Source: JBEIHX01 sp040381075 (GTDB taxonomy: Bacteria; Pseudomonadota; Alphaproteobacteria; Caulobacterales; Aquidulcibacteraceae). Taken from it: DNA of 64,000 nt. The notes beneath the pieces are model-generated. The model ran no database searches. It was not told where the DNA came from and worked only from the letters and a program-made list of their open reading frames with translations. This document shows positions 26,561 through 35,157 of the stretch, piece after piece (the first letter of the stretch is position 1; each line of letters opens with the position of its first letter). The translations under genes and the position numbers were made by a program. The DNA is taken from NCBI GenBank assembly GCA_040381075.1, contig JBEIHX010000004.1, positions 85,254 through 149,253 of the forward strand, read 5' to 3'.

Positions 26561-28984
26561 ATGAGCACGCACGCACACCCGCAATCCAGCGGACCTGCCG
26601 ACAAACCGGTTGTCGAGCTGACCGAAGCAGAGGCCGCGATCGAACTCGCACGCCTCGCCGAGGCGATCGCCGAGGCCGACCAGCTCTACTATGAACACAG
26701 CCGGCCAAGCCTGAGCGATGCAGCCTACGATGCGATGAAGGCCCGCAACCAGGCGATCGAAGCCCGCTTCGCACACCTCAAGCGCATCGACAGCCCATCC
26801 GAACGGATTGGCGCAGCGCCCGCGCGCGGCTTCGCCAAAGTCGCCCACAGCGTCCCCATGCTGTCGCTCGACAACGCCTTCAGCGACACCGACGTCGCCG
26901 ACTTCCTCGCCCGCGCACGCCGCTTTCTCGGCTGGGACGACGCCCAGCCGATCGCCTGCACCGCAGAACCCAAGATCGACGGTCTGTCGCTCAATGCGCG
27001 CTATGTGCGGGGTGAACTGGTGCAGGCCGCGACACGCGGCGACGGGCGGGAGGGCGAGGATGTGACTGCCAATGTGCGCACCATTCGCGCCATTCCCCAC
27101 CGGCTGGCCGGGGACGCCTGGCCCGATCTGCTTGACGTGCGTGGCGAGGTCTACTTCAGCCACGCCGACTTCGCCGCCATGAACGAGGCGCAGCGCGCAG
27201 CAGGCGAGGAGCCCTACGCCAACCCCCGCAACGCCGCATCGGGCGCGCTGCGCCAGATTGATCCCGGGGAAACCGCGCGCCGGCCATTGAAGTTTTTCGC
27301 CTACGCATGGGGCGAGGCGTCGGCCCAGTTCGCCGACACCCAGATGGAGGCGATCCGCCGATTTGCAGACTGGGGCCTGCCCACCAACCCGGACATGCGT
27401 CTGTGCGCGGATGAAAGCGCCATGCTCGCGCATTATCGTTTGCTTGCAGAGCGCCGGGCGGGGCTCGGCTACGATATCGATGGCGTCGTCTACAAGGTCA
27501 ACGACATCGCCCTGCAGAAACGTCTGGGCGTGGTGACGCGCTTCCCGCGCTGGGCGATCGCGCACAAGTTTCCGCCTGAGCAGGCGGTCACGGTGCTGCG
27601 CGGCATCGACATCCAGGTTGGGCGCACCGGCGCGCTCGCGCCGGTCGCCAAACTTGAACCGGTGACGGTGGGCGGCGTCGTGGTGTCGAATGCAACGCTG
27701 CACAACGAAGACTATATCCGCGGCGTGGACAACTCCGGCGCGCCAATCCGCGACGGCAAGGATATCCGCACCGGCGACCACGTGGTGGTGCAGCGCGCCG
27801 GCGACGTCATCCCGCAGATCGTTGACGTGCTCCTGCACAGGCGCGCGCCCGACAGCAAGCCATTCGTCTTTCCCCAGGTCTGTCCCTGCCCACTGAAGAC
27901 GCCAGCCATCCGCGCCTTCAATGAAGCGGCCGGGCGTGAAGATTCCGTGCGACGTTGTACCGGAGCGTTCGCCTGCCCCTACCAGCGGGTGGAACACCTC
28001 AAACACTTCGCCTCACGCCGCGCAATGGATATCGAAGGCCTCGGAGCCAAACAGATCGAAGCGCTTTTCGCCGACGGCCTGATCCAGGAACCAGCCGATA
28101 TCTTTACCCTGTCGCGCCGTCAGGCGGCCGGCGAGGTGGATCTGCGCACGCGCGAGGGCTATGGCGAGACAAGCATCGCCAATCTGTTCGCCGCAATCGA
28201 AGCCAGACGTTCCGTCGACTTCGAGCGGTTCCTGTTTGCGCTGGGCGTGCGCGACATCGGAGAAACAACCGCAGGCCTTCTGGCGCGCCACGCCGGCCTC
28301 TGGTCCGGCCTGGAAGAGCTGGTGAAGGCGGCCGGGCAAGACCGGCCGGGCCCAGCCTATCGGGCCTTTGAAGCAACCAGCCATGTCGGCGAGAAGGCAT
28401 TGCAGGCGCTGCTCGACCGATTTGCGGACGAAAGCGCCCAGCCGCCGGCTGCGGATCTGTTCAGCGAAACCGCACCGGTCCTTGCAAGCCTCGGCCTCAG
28501 GGAATTGAAAAAACCCGCCATCGCGGCCCTCGCCCGGCAGTGGCCGGCCTGGCGGGATTTCGCCGAGGCCGCCCGGTCAGCTGCGCGCAGCAGGCCAGGC
28601 CCCGCCTATCGCGCATTCGCCGCACTTGATGGCCTCGGCGAGGTTGCGCTCGATGCGCTGCTCGACTTCTTCGCCGAAGACCACAACCGGGCGGTCCTTG
28701 ACCGATTGCTCGCAGAAGTCACCGTGCGTCCCGCCGCCCGTCCACGCTCCGACAGCGCCGTCGCAGGCAAGACTATCGTGTTTACCGGAACCCTCGAAAA
28801 GATGACCCGCGACGAAGCCAAGGCGCGGGCTGTCGCGCTCGGGGCCAAGGTGGCGGGCTCGGTATCGGCCAAGACCGATCTCGTGGTCGCTGGTCCCGGC
28901 GCCGGGAGCAAACTCGCCGACGCACAAAGGCATGCCGTGGCGGTCATCAGCGAGGACGAGTGGCTGGCGCTGATCGGCGCCTGA
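26561..28984 (+). CDS. ligA: NAD-dependent DNA ligase, long form
   Basis: This 807-residue ligase seals nicks in replication and repair. In order it has the Ia domain, the adenylation domain with EPKIDGLS (adenylated Lys138), the OB fold, the zinc finger (CPCPL, then RCTGAFACPYQ), helix-hairpin-helix repeats and a C-terminal BRCT domain (GKTIVFTGTLEKMTRDEAK). It is over 100 residues longer than typical LigA (about 670-700). The extra length is mainly a duplicated HhH segment: RPGPAYRAF recurs 83 residues apart (nucleotides 28342 and 28591). The gene is essential and looks intact. Confidence 0.96.
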   Translation: MSTHAHPQSSGPADKPVVELTEAEAAIELARLAEAIAEADQLYYEHSRPSLSDAAYDAMKARNQAIEARFAHLKRIDSPSERIGAAPARGFAKVAHSVPMLSLDNAFSDTDVADFLARARRFLGWDDAQPIACTAEPKIDGLSLNARYVRGELVQAATRGDGREGEDVTANVRTIRAIPHRLAGDAWPDLLDVRGEVYFSHADFAAMNEAQRAAGEEPYANPRNAASGALRQIDPGETARRPLKFFAYAWGEASAQFADTQMEAIRRFADWGLPTNPDMRLCADESAMLAHYRLLAERRAGLGYDIDGVVYKVNDIALQKRLGVVTRFPRWAIAHKFPPEQAVTVLRGIDIQVGRTGALAPVAKLEPVTVGGVVVSNATLHNEDYIRGVDNSGAPIRDGKDIRTGDHVVVQRAGDVIPQIVDVLLHRRAPDSKPFVFPQVCPCPLKTPAIRAFNEAAGREDSVRRCTGAFACPYQRVEHLKHFASRRAMDIEGLGAKQIEALFADGLIQEPADIFTLSRRQAAGEVDLRTREGYGETSIANLFAAIEARRSVDFERFLFALGVRDIGETTAGLLARHAGLWSGLEELVKAAGQDRPGPAYRAFEATSHVGEKALQALLDRFADESAQPPAADLFSETAPVLASLGLRELKKPAIAALARQWPAWRDFAEAARSAARSRPGPAYRAFAALDGLGEVALDALLDFFAEDHNRAVLDRLLAEVTVRPAARPRSDSAVAGKTIVFTGTLEKMTRDEAKARAVALGAKVAGSVSAKTDLVVAGPGAGSKLADAQRHAVAVISEDEWLALIGA

Positions 28985-29072
28985 AGCAGGCTGCAGCCCT
29001 ACCCTCGCGGGACGGCGCGCGCGCTCTATATGCTGCCGGGGGCCGCTCGGCCCGCGAGGAAAGAACGCCATC

Positions 29073-29852
29073 GTGGAGCCGCCGGACCAGAGCCTCCCCA
29101 GCGATCAGACGCCGCGCTTCGGGCGCTACGCCGCGCGATATCAGGCCTATCGCCCGGCCTATCCCGACGCCGTCTTCCATCGTCTGGTCGCCGCTGCAGG
29201 ACCGCCGCTCGCCCATGCCGTCGACCTGGGCGCAGGCACCGGCCAGGCCACCGGGGGGCTGCTCACGCGCTTCGCGCATGTCAGCGCTGTCGAACCAGAC
29301 CCGGATATGGCGGCCCTGCTGCCGAGGCATCCCCGCCTCAGCGTGCATCCGCGCTCCGCTGAAGCAGTCGAGTTTCCGGCCGGCGCGGTGGACTGCGTGC
29401 TGGCGGCGACTGCGTTCCACTGGATGGACGCCGAACGGGTCTGCGCCCGCATCGCCGGGTGGCTGAGACCAGGCGGAGCTTTCATGGCGGTCGCCTTCTC
29501 CCGTCCACAGGCCGCGTCCGGGGCCGTCGGCGACGTCCTGGCGCGCTACAATGCGCTCTGGCGCAGCCGCATGCATGACCGGCTCAGCGACTGGCGGGCC
29601 TACGGCGATCTGATCACCGAAAGCCAGGCATTCACGAGCGTGAAGCCATTCGAAATCTACGCGGATTTCACCTGGACGCCGGAGCAGACCGCCGGTTTCC
29701 TGCTGTCCACGTCCTATGCATCCGCCTACGCGCTCGCAACCGGCGATGAAGAGGCGCATCAAAAGGAACTTGTCGACGCGCTGGCCGCTGCAGCGCCCGA
29801 CGGCATGATCGCGCTGCGGCTGCCGCTGGAGGGAGCACTGGCGCAGATCTGA
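29073..29852 (+). CDS. Class I SAM-dependent methyltransferase
   Basis: This 259-residue type-11 methyltransferase has YAARYQAYRPAYPDAVF at the N-terminus, the SAM motif AVDLGAGTGQATGGLLTRF, VEPDPDMAALL and the family FHWMDAERV block. It resembles yeast Tmt1/trans-aconitate methyltransferase-like proteins; the substrate is not deducible. It starts with GTG at 29073 behind GAGGAAAG, about 90 nt after ligA. Confidence 0.85.
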   Translation: MEPPDQSLPSDQTPRFGRYAARYQAYRPAYPDAVFHRLVAAAGPPLAHAVDLGAGTGQATGGLLTRFAHVSAVEPDPDMAALLPRHPRLSVHPRSAEAVEFPAGAVDCVLAATAFHWMDAERVCARIAGWLRPGGAFMAVAFSRPQAASGAVGDVLARYNALWRSRMHDRLSDWRAYGDLITESQAFTSVKPFEIYADFTWTPEQTAGFLLSTSYASAYALATGDEEAHQKELVDALAAAAPDGMIALRLPLEGALAQI

Positions 29853-30277
29853 CGCCGCGCGGCGAACAGACAGCGTTCCGTTCCCCCGGCCCGTGAGCCG
29901 GATGCGGCTCAGCAGGCCGATCACGACCACCCGCCGCGGCTGTAATCCCCGACCTTGGCCAGCGTGGTCGCCGTCAGGACCGCCCACTGTGCGGGCGGGA
30001 TGCAGGTTGGGGGGACGGTTTCCGGGCGGATCGCGCCTGTTTGCAGATCTGGCAGCTGGATGGCGGCGCGCCGGATGACCGGCCCCTGGACGCAGGCGCG
30101 CCGTTGGAGGTGCGCCCGAGGGAGGGGTGCAACGGTCTGCCGGCCGGCGCATGTGCGCAAGGCATTGCGCCGACCCCCGGTGCGCGGGCATGGTCGCACG
30201 CCGCCCACGCCTGGGTGATGGGCGCCGGCCCGTGCGTACGTCGCGCCGGGTCGAGATCCGCCGCAGCGCAGGACGTC
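29853..30277. other. Gene-free spacer before the ABC/zinc cluster
   Basis: This 425-nt stretch lies upstream of the ABC transporter ATPase gene. It should contain the promoter of the 30278-37528 run. I looked for an AT-rich Zur-type palindrome and saw none. The open frame across it is a GC-rich artefact. Confidence 0.5.
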
Positions 30278-30925
30278 ATGATCGAGGTTGAAAATCTTGA
30301 GCTGACCGCCGGCGGGCGCACCGTGCTGCGCCTGGCCGCGTGGTCGACGCCACCGGGACGCCACACCCTGGTGCTCGGGCCGTCAGGGTCGGGCAAGACA
30401 ACGCTGCTGCATGCCCTCGCCGGTCTGCGCCGCCCGGCGGCCGGACGCATCCTCATCGCCGGTCAGGATCTGTCAGGTCTCGGCGCCGCAGCGCTTGATC
30501 GCTTCCGCGGCCGGACCATTGGCTATGTGTTCCAGAACCTGCGGCTGATCCAGTCCTTGAGCGTGCGTGACAACCTGCGCCTCGCCCAGTCCCTCGCTGG
30601 GCAAAAACCTGATCCGACGCACATCGATGACCTGCTGGCGCGCCTGCAGATCAGCCATCTGGCTGACCGCCTGCCGCGCCAGGCCAGCCAGGGCGAGAGC
30701 CAGCGCGCCGCCGTGGCGCGCGCGCTCGCCGCCCGGCCGCGCCTGGTGTTCGCCGACGAGCCGACCAGCGCGCTCGACGACAGCGCGACAGGGCGCGTTG
30801 CGCGCCTGCTGCGCGCCGAAGCCGACGCCTGCGGGGCGACCCTCGTCATCGCAACCCACGATCAGCGGCTCAAGGACCTGTTCCCGGACCGCCTGGAGCT
30901 CGCCGCCCCGGAGGCTGCGCCATGA
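30278..30925 (+). CDS. ABC transporter ATP-binding protein (LolD/MacB-type)
   Basis: This 215-residue ATPase has Walker A GPSGSGKTT (residues 34-42), the Q-loop FQNLRLIQSLSV, signature SQGESQRAAVARAL (LSGGQ appears as ASQGE), Walker B LVFADEPTSALDD and the H-loop IATHD. It is of the family that powers MacB/LolCDE-type permeases. The first ATG that gives the normal N-terminus (MIEVENLEL) is at 30278. It overlaps the permease gene by 4 nt. With DUF3299 and CobW downstream it resembles the zinc-starvation ABC system of Pseudomonas (PA4063-PA4066). Confidence 0.9.
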   Translation: MIEVENLELTAGGRTVLRLAAWSTPPGRHTLVLGPSGSGKTTLLHALAGLRRPAAGRILIAGQDLSGLGAAALDRFRGRTIGYVFQNLRLIQSLSVRDNLRLAQSLAGQKPDPTHIDDLLARLQISHLADRLPRQASQGESQRAAVARALAARPRLVFADEPTSALDDSATGRVARLLRAEADACGATLVIATHDQRLKDLFPDRLELAAPEAAP

Positions 30926-32199
30926 ACGCCTGGGGCCTCGCTCTGGCAAGCCTGTGGGACCGGCGTCTCTCCACAGCCTTGCATGCCGTGCTGTTCGCCC
31001 TCGGGGTGATGGCTGCGGTCGCGCTGGTCCTGTTCACGACAGCGCTCTCCGACAACCTGTCGAAAAACGCCCGCGGCGTCGATCTCGTCGTCGGCGCCAA
31101 AGGCAGCCCGCTCCAGCTCATTCTCTCCAGCATCTTCCAGGTCGATGTTCCCACGGGCAACATCACAGCGGTCGACGCCGCGCGCATCGCGGCCGATCCG
31201 CTTGTGAAAAAAGCAATTCCCCTGGCCCTTGGCGATTCTTTCCGCGGCGCGCGGGTCGTGGGCAGCACGCACGACTATGTGGACCATTTTGGCGGCGAAC
31301 TGGCCGAAGGCAGGATGTTCGCCGCCCCCTACGAAGCCGTGATCGGCGCGCAGGCGCAGCAGCGCATCGGCATTGCGGTCGGTGATCGGTTCCAATCCGC
31401 CCACGGACTCGGTGATGGCGGGACGGCGCATCCCGGCCATGAAACCGTGATCGTCGGCCGCCTCAAGCCGACCCGCACCGTGCTCGACCGGGTTATCGTG
31501 ACGCCGGTTGAAACCGTCCAGATGATGCACGCCATCCATCCGGCCGATGAAGCTGAAAGCGCGCCAGCGGCGAAGGCTGGCGAGGCGGCGCATGACCATG
31601 CTGGCGGGGGCGGCATGGCCCATCCGCCCGGCGCCCACGCCGAGGACGCCTACCCCGATGAGGTCACTGCGCTGCTCATCCAGTACCGTACGCCGATGGC
31701 CGCGGTCCGCCTGCCCGCACGGATCAATCGCACCACCGCCATGATGGCGGCCTCGCCAGCCCTTGAGACCACCCGACTGTTCGACCTGCTCGGCGTCGGC
31801 TTCGACCTCATTTCCGCCTTCGCCTGGCTGCTCGTTGCAGCCGCAGCCGTCAGCGTGTTCGTCGCCATGCTCCAGGTCGCACGCGAAAGACGGGGCGACG
31901 TGGCGCTGATGCGCGTCATGGGCGCGTCGCGCGCACGGGTGCTGTCGCAGATCCTGCTGGAGGGCCTCATCGTCGCGGCGATCGGCGCTGCGCTCGGCGT
32001 GGCGGCCGCCTACGGTCTCATGGCCAGCCTCGGCGGGATCTCTGATCAGGCGCAGGCCTTCGCCGCCGGGGCGCTTGTCTGGCGCTGGGAGATCGGCTGG
32101 ATCCTGGCCGGAGCGCTCGCCGCCGGGGCCGCCGCCGCCCTGGCGCCGGGCCTGCTTGCCTACCGCGCGGATCTGGCGGACACCCTCGCCAGGGCGTAA
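30922..32199 (+). CDS. ABC transporter permease (FtsX/MacB-like) with His-rich loop
   Basis: This 425-residue permease has one N-terminal transmembrane helix (ALHAVLFALGVMAAVALVLF), a long periplasmic domain and three C-terminal helices forming an FtsX domain (RGDVALMRVMGASRARVLSQ). The periplasmic domain contains GVDLVVGAKGSPLQLILSSI, typical of the permease class found beside DUF3299 proteins. It also has a histidine-bearing low-complexity loop (AAHDHAGGGGMAHPPGAHAE, about residues 221-240) that could bind Zn2+. It is coupled to the ATPase. Such mechanotransmission permeases need not transport an ion themselves. Confidence 0.88.
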   Translation: MNAWGLALASLWDRRLSTALHAVLFALGVMAAVALVLFTTALSDNLSKNARGVDLVVGAKGSPLQLILSSIFQVDVPTGNITAVDAARIAADPLVKKAIPLALGDSFRGARVVGSTHDYVDHFGGELAEGRMFAAPYEAVIGAQAQQRIGIAVGDRFQSAHGLGDGGTAHPGHETVIVGRLKPTRTVLDRVIVTPVETVQMMHAIHPADEAESAPAAKAGEAAHDHAGGGGMAHPPGAHAEDAYPDEVTALLIQYRTPMAAVRLPARINRTTAMMAASPALETTRLFDLLGVGFDLISAFAWLLVAAAAVSVFVAMLQVARERRGDVALMRVMGASRARVLSQILLEGLIVAAIGAALGVAAAYGLMASLGGISDQAQAFAAGALVWRWEIGWILAGALAAGAAAALAPGLLAYRADLADTLARA

Positions 32200-32234
32200 G
32201 TTGCCCGCTCCACACCCAATCGCACCCTGAGGCC

Positions 32235-33032
32235 ATGATGGCGACAGTCCCTCACGTCGGCGTTTCTCCCACACCCCATCAGTCAATCGCCGCCCGGTCA
32301 GACGGCGCAGGCGCCATCGCGTCGCACGAGATGGCCGTGGCAAAGCTTGGATTGGGCAAAATCTCCTCAGGTCGTGACCTGGCGCGCGCAGCCCTGTGGG
32401 GAGCGCGCACCCTGGCCAGCCGCACAATGCGGTCGGCGACAGCGGGCGGCGCTGGCGTGAAGGCCGGCGCCATCCTCCTGCTCGGCGTCCTCGCCGCAGG
32501 CGTCCTGGCGACGGCGTCAGGCCGGGCGGCCGAGGCCCAGACCAAAGCGCTGGACGCTCCAGGCTACCAGTCCCATCCCGGACAGACCTGGACCACAGCC
32601 CCGACCCCGCGCGGGGCCATCAGCTGGGAGCTGCTCGGCCAGACAAAGGAGGTCGAGAAGGTCGACGCCAACCGGTTTTCCTATGTCGCCCCGGTCTTTC
32701 CCGACGCGGTCAAGGCGCTGAACGGCAAGACTATCCGCATCAACGGCTACATGATGCCGCTCGAGGAAACGAAAACGCAGAACCACTTCATTCTGATGGC
32801 CTACCCGCCCTCCTGCCCATTCTGCATGACTGCCGGGCCGGCGTTTCTGATCGAGGTGAAAGCCTCCAGGCCATTCAATTTCAGCTACGACGCGGTGCTT
32901 GTGGAGGGCAAAATGAACCTTATCTACCGCGACGACACCGGCTTCTTCTATCGCCTGACCGAGGCGCGGCCGGCGCCTGCGCGCACCTCGGAACTGCGCG
33001 TCGATCCCAGCCTGCAACGAGCCCTGCCATGA
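32235..33032 (+). CDS. DUF3299 family exported protein
   Basis: This protein of about 265 residues has a hydrophobic segment (AGAILLLGVLAAGVLATASG) followed by a periplasmic DUF3299 domain: GKTIRINGYMMPLEETKTQN, MAYPPSCPFCMTAGP with a CxxC, and a C-terminal GFFYRLTEA. Family members sit in zinc-regulated ABC loci. The start is uncertain: two adjacent ATGs (32235, 32238) follow GAGG, but a start at 32427 would give a standard signal peptide. The stop overlaps the cobW start. Confidence 0.85.
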   Translation: MMATVPHVGVSPTPHQSIAARSDGAGAIASHEMAVAKLGLGKISSGRDLARAALWGARTLASRTMRSATAGGAGVKAGAILLLGVLAAGVLATASGRAAEAQTKALDAPGYQSHPGQTWTTAPTPRGAISWELLGQTKEVEKVDANRFSYVAPVFPDAVKALNGKTIRINGYMMPLEETKTQNHFILMAYPPSCPFCMTAGPAFLIEVKASRPFNFSYDAVLVEGKMNLIYRDDTGFFYRLTEARPAPARTSELRVDPSLQRALP

Positions 33033-34144
33033 GCGAACAGACCCCTGTCACCGTCCTCACCGGTTTCCTTGGCGCGGGCAAGACAACGCTTCTCAACCGC
33101 ATCCTGACCGAGAACCACGGCAAGCGCTACGCCGTGATCGTCAATGAATTCGGGGAAATCGGCATCGACAACGATCTTGTGGTCGACGCCGATGAAGAAA
33201 TCTTTGAAATGAACAACGGCTGCATCTGCTGCACTGTGCGCGGCGACCTTATCCACATTCTCTCCGGACTGATGAAACGCAAGGGAAAGTTCGACGCCAT
33301 CCTCGTGGAAACCACCGGTCTTGCCGATCCAGCACCCGTGGCGCAGACCTTTTTCCTCGACGAAGAGGTTAAACGACGCACGCGGCTAGACGCCATTCTG
33401 ACGGTCGCAGACGCCCTCAATCTTGAGGCGCGCCTCGCTGACAGCGAGAAGGCGCTTGAGCAGATCGCTTTCGCCGATGTCATCCTGCTCAACAAAACCG
33501 ACCTCGTCAGCCAGGATGACCTGGCCCGGGTCGAGCAGCGCATCCGCGCAATCAATCCGACAGCCCGGGTGGTGCGCACACAACGCTGCGCAGCGCCGCT
33601 GGACGCCGTCCTGGACCAGGGGGCGTTCGACCTGCAACGCATCCTCGACGTCGATCCGCATTTCCTGTGCGACCACGATCACCTCGATCATCACCACGAT
33701 CATCACCACGATCATCATCACGGTCATCACCACGGACATGAACACGGCCATGGCGACACAGGGCATGGCGATGGCCATGACCAACACGCCCCTGCGGGCG
33801 ATGGCCTGCATGACCAAGCGTCCGGCCAGGCCCAGGGCGGGCATCTTGACGACATCCAGTCGGTCTCTCTGTCGACGGACAAGCCGCTCGACAGGATGAA
33901 ACTGCAGTCCTGGCTCGCCGGCCTCGCCCAGGAGCAAGGCCCCCAGATCCTGCGCTGGAAAGGCATTCTGAACGCCCAGGGCGAGGACCGCCGACTGGTC
34001 TTCCAGGGCGTTCACATGGTGCTGGAAATGGACTGGCAGCGCGCCTGGCGTCCCGGCGAAGCCCGCATCTCACGCGCCGTCTTCATCGGCCGCGATCTGC
34101 CCCGCGACGTCCTGAAGGCCGGATTCGAGGCCTGCATCGCGTGA
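33029..34144 (+). CDS. CobW/ZNG1-family GTPase with histidine-rich loop
   Basis: This 371-residue G3E-family metallochaperone GTPase has Walker A GFLGAGKTT (residues 12-20), metal motif NGCICCTV (Cys65, Cys67, Cys68), Walker B ETTGLADPAP and LLNKTDLV. A His/Asp/Gly-rich stretch at about residues 217-255 (HHHDHHHDHHHGHHHGHEHG) precedes the CobW C-terminal domain. This architecture matches zinc chaperones that deliver Zn2+ to client proteins under limitation. The ATG at 33029 overlaps the DUF3299 stop; its own stop overlaps the WD40 start. Confidence 0.95.
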   Translation: MSEQTPVTVLTGFLGAGKTTLLNRILTENHGKRYAVIVNEFGEIGIDNDLVVDADEEIFEMNNGCICCTVRGDLIHILSGLMKRKGKFDAILVETTGLADPAPVAQTFFLDEEVKRRTRLDAILTVADALNLEARLADSEKALEQIAFADVILLNKTDLVSQDDLARVEQRIRAINPTARVVRTQRCAAPLDAVLDQGAFDLQRILDVDPHFLCDHDHLDHHHDHHHDHHHGHHHGHEHGHGDTGHGDGHDQHAPAGDGLHDQASGQAQGGHLDDIQSVSLSTDKPLDRMKLQSWLAGLAQEQGPQILRWKGILNAQGEDRRLVFQGVHMVLEMDWQRAWRPGEARISRAVFIGRDLPRDVLKAGFEACIA

Positions 34145-35154
34145 ACGCTCCCGCCTATGTCGATGAAAATGGCGCCCGCTTCGCGTTCGAGGCGCCCGTC
34201 AACGCCGTCGTGTGGACCGGGGACGCCTTCGCATTCGCCCTCGGCGACGGCGCCATCGCCTTCGCCCGCCCAGAAGACCAAACTCCGCCGGCCATCATCC
34301 GCGCCCACGCCGACGCCGCGCTCACAGCCGTTGCGCATCGCGGCGGAGTGATCTCCGGGGGCGACGACGGGCGTCTCGTCTTCGCAGACCGCACAGCCGC
34401 CCAGGAATGGGCGAGGGACAAAGGCTGGGTGGAGTGTATCGCCGCATCGCCCAGGACCGGGATCGTCGCGGCCGCCTGGGGCAGGAACGTCCTCACATTT
34501 TCTGCTGACGGCAAAAACATCGCGCGCTTCGCCCACGACAGCGTTGTGCGCGGCATGACGTTCGATCCGACCGGGAAGCGCCTGTATTGCGCGCACAAGG
34601 ACGGCGTGACGCAATGGATGGCAGGCTCAGCCACCAGCGTGGCCAGGCGGCTGCGCTGGGCAGGTCCGCATACCGACGTCATCACCAGCCCCGACGGGCG
34701 CTTCCTCATCACGTCCATGCAGGACGCCAGCCTGCACGGCTGGCGCCTTGAGGACGGAACCGATTTCCGCATGCCGCAATATCCCCAGCGTCCGAAATCC
34801 CTCTCATTCCTCGACTCAGGAAAGCTGATGGCGACGAGCGGGGCGGAAGTCGTTGTGGTCTGGCCATTCGTCGGCGCCAAAGGGCCGATGGGGCAGCAGG
34901 CCATCATGGTGGGCGACCCAGGCAGCAACGTGACGCGCTGCGCCGGCGCGCCGACCCTGGCTGTCGTCGCCGCCGGGTATGACGACGGCAAGGTGTCGAT
35001 TTTTCCAATGGGCGCCGCCCAGACAGCCGAAATCGACGCGTCCGCAGGCTCTCCAGTCTCAGGCATAGCCTGGTCCGCCGACGGAAAAAGTCTTGCATTC
35101 GGGCGCGAGGACGGCAGCGCCGCCATCGCCCGCTTCCCCCTCAACGAGGCCTAG
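34141..35154 (+). CDS. WD40/beta-propeller protein coupled to CobW
   Basis: This 337-residue cytosolic protein has repeating WD40-like blades, for example TAVAHRGGVISGGDDGRLVF, GMTFDPTGKRLYCAHKDGV and SGIAWSADGKSLAFGREDGS. No signal peptide or enzyme motif is present. It starts with GTG inside the cobW stop (GTGA), so it is translated with the GTPase. WD40 proteins next to CobW occur in other alphaproteobacteria; a role as scaffold or client in zinc handling is inference. Confidence 0.85.
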   Translation: MNAPAYVDENGARFAFEAPVNAVVWTGDAFAFALGDGAIAFARPEDQTPPAIIRAHADAALTAVAHRGGVISGGDDGRLVFADRTAAQEWARDKGWVECIAASPRTGIVAAAWGRNVLTFSADGKNIARFAHDSVVRGMTFDPTGKRLYCAHKDGVTQWMAGSATSVARRLRWAGPHTDVITSPDGRFLITSMQDASLHGWRLEDGTDFRMPQYPQRPKSLSFLDSGKLMATSGAEVVVVWPFVGAKGPMGQQAIMVGDPGSNVTRCAGAPTLAVVAAGYDDGKVSIFPMGAAQTAEIDASAGSPVSGIAWSADGKSLAFGREDGSAAIARFPLNEA

Positions 35155-35157
35155 GCC

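Noticed and set aside
26468..28006. 512-residue antisense frame opposite ligA
   Set aside because: The composition is typical of an antisense shadow, and ligA is unambiguous on the other strand.
29853..30277. Zur operator upstream of the zinc cluster
   Set aside because: No AT-rich palindrome of the expected kind was seen; this needs a motif scan before any claim.
30862..32427. 521-residue antisense frame opposite the ABC permease
   Set aside because: It is a shadow of a coupled operon gene and lacks recognisable domains.
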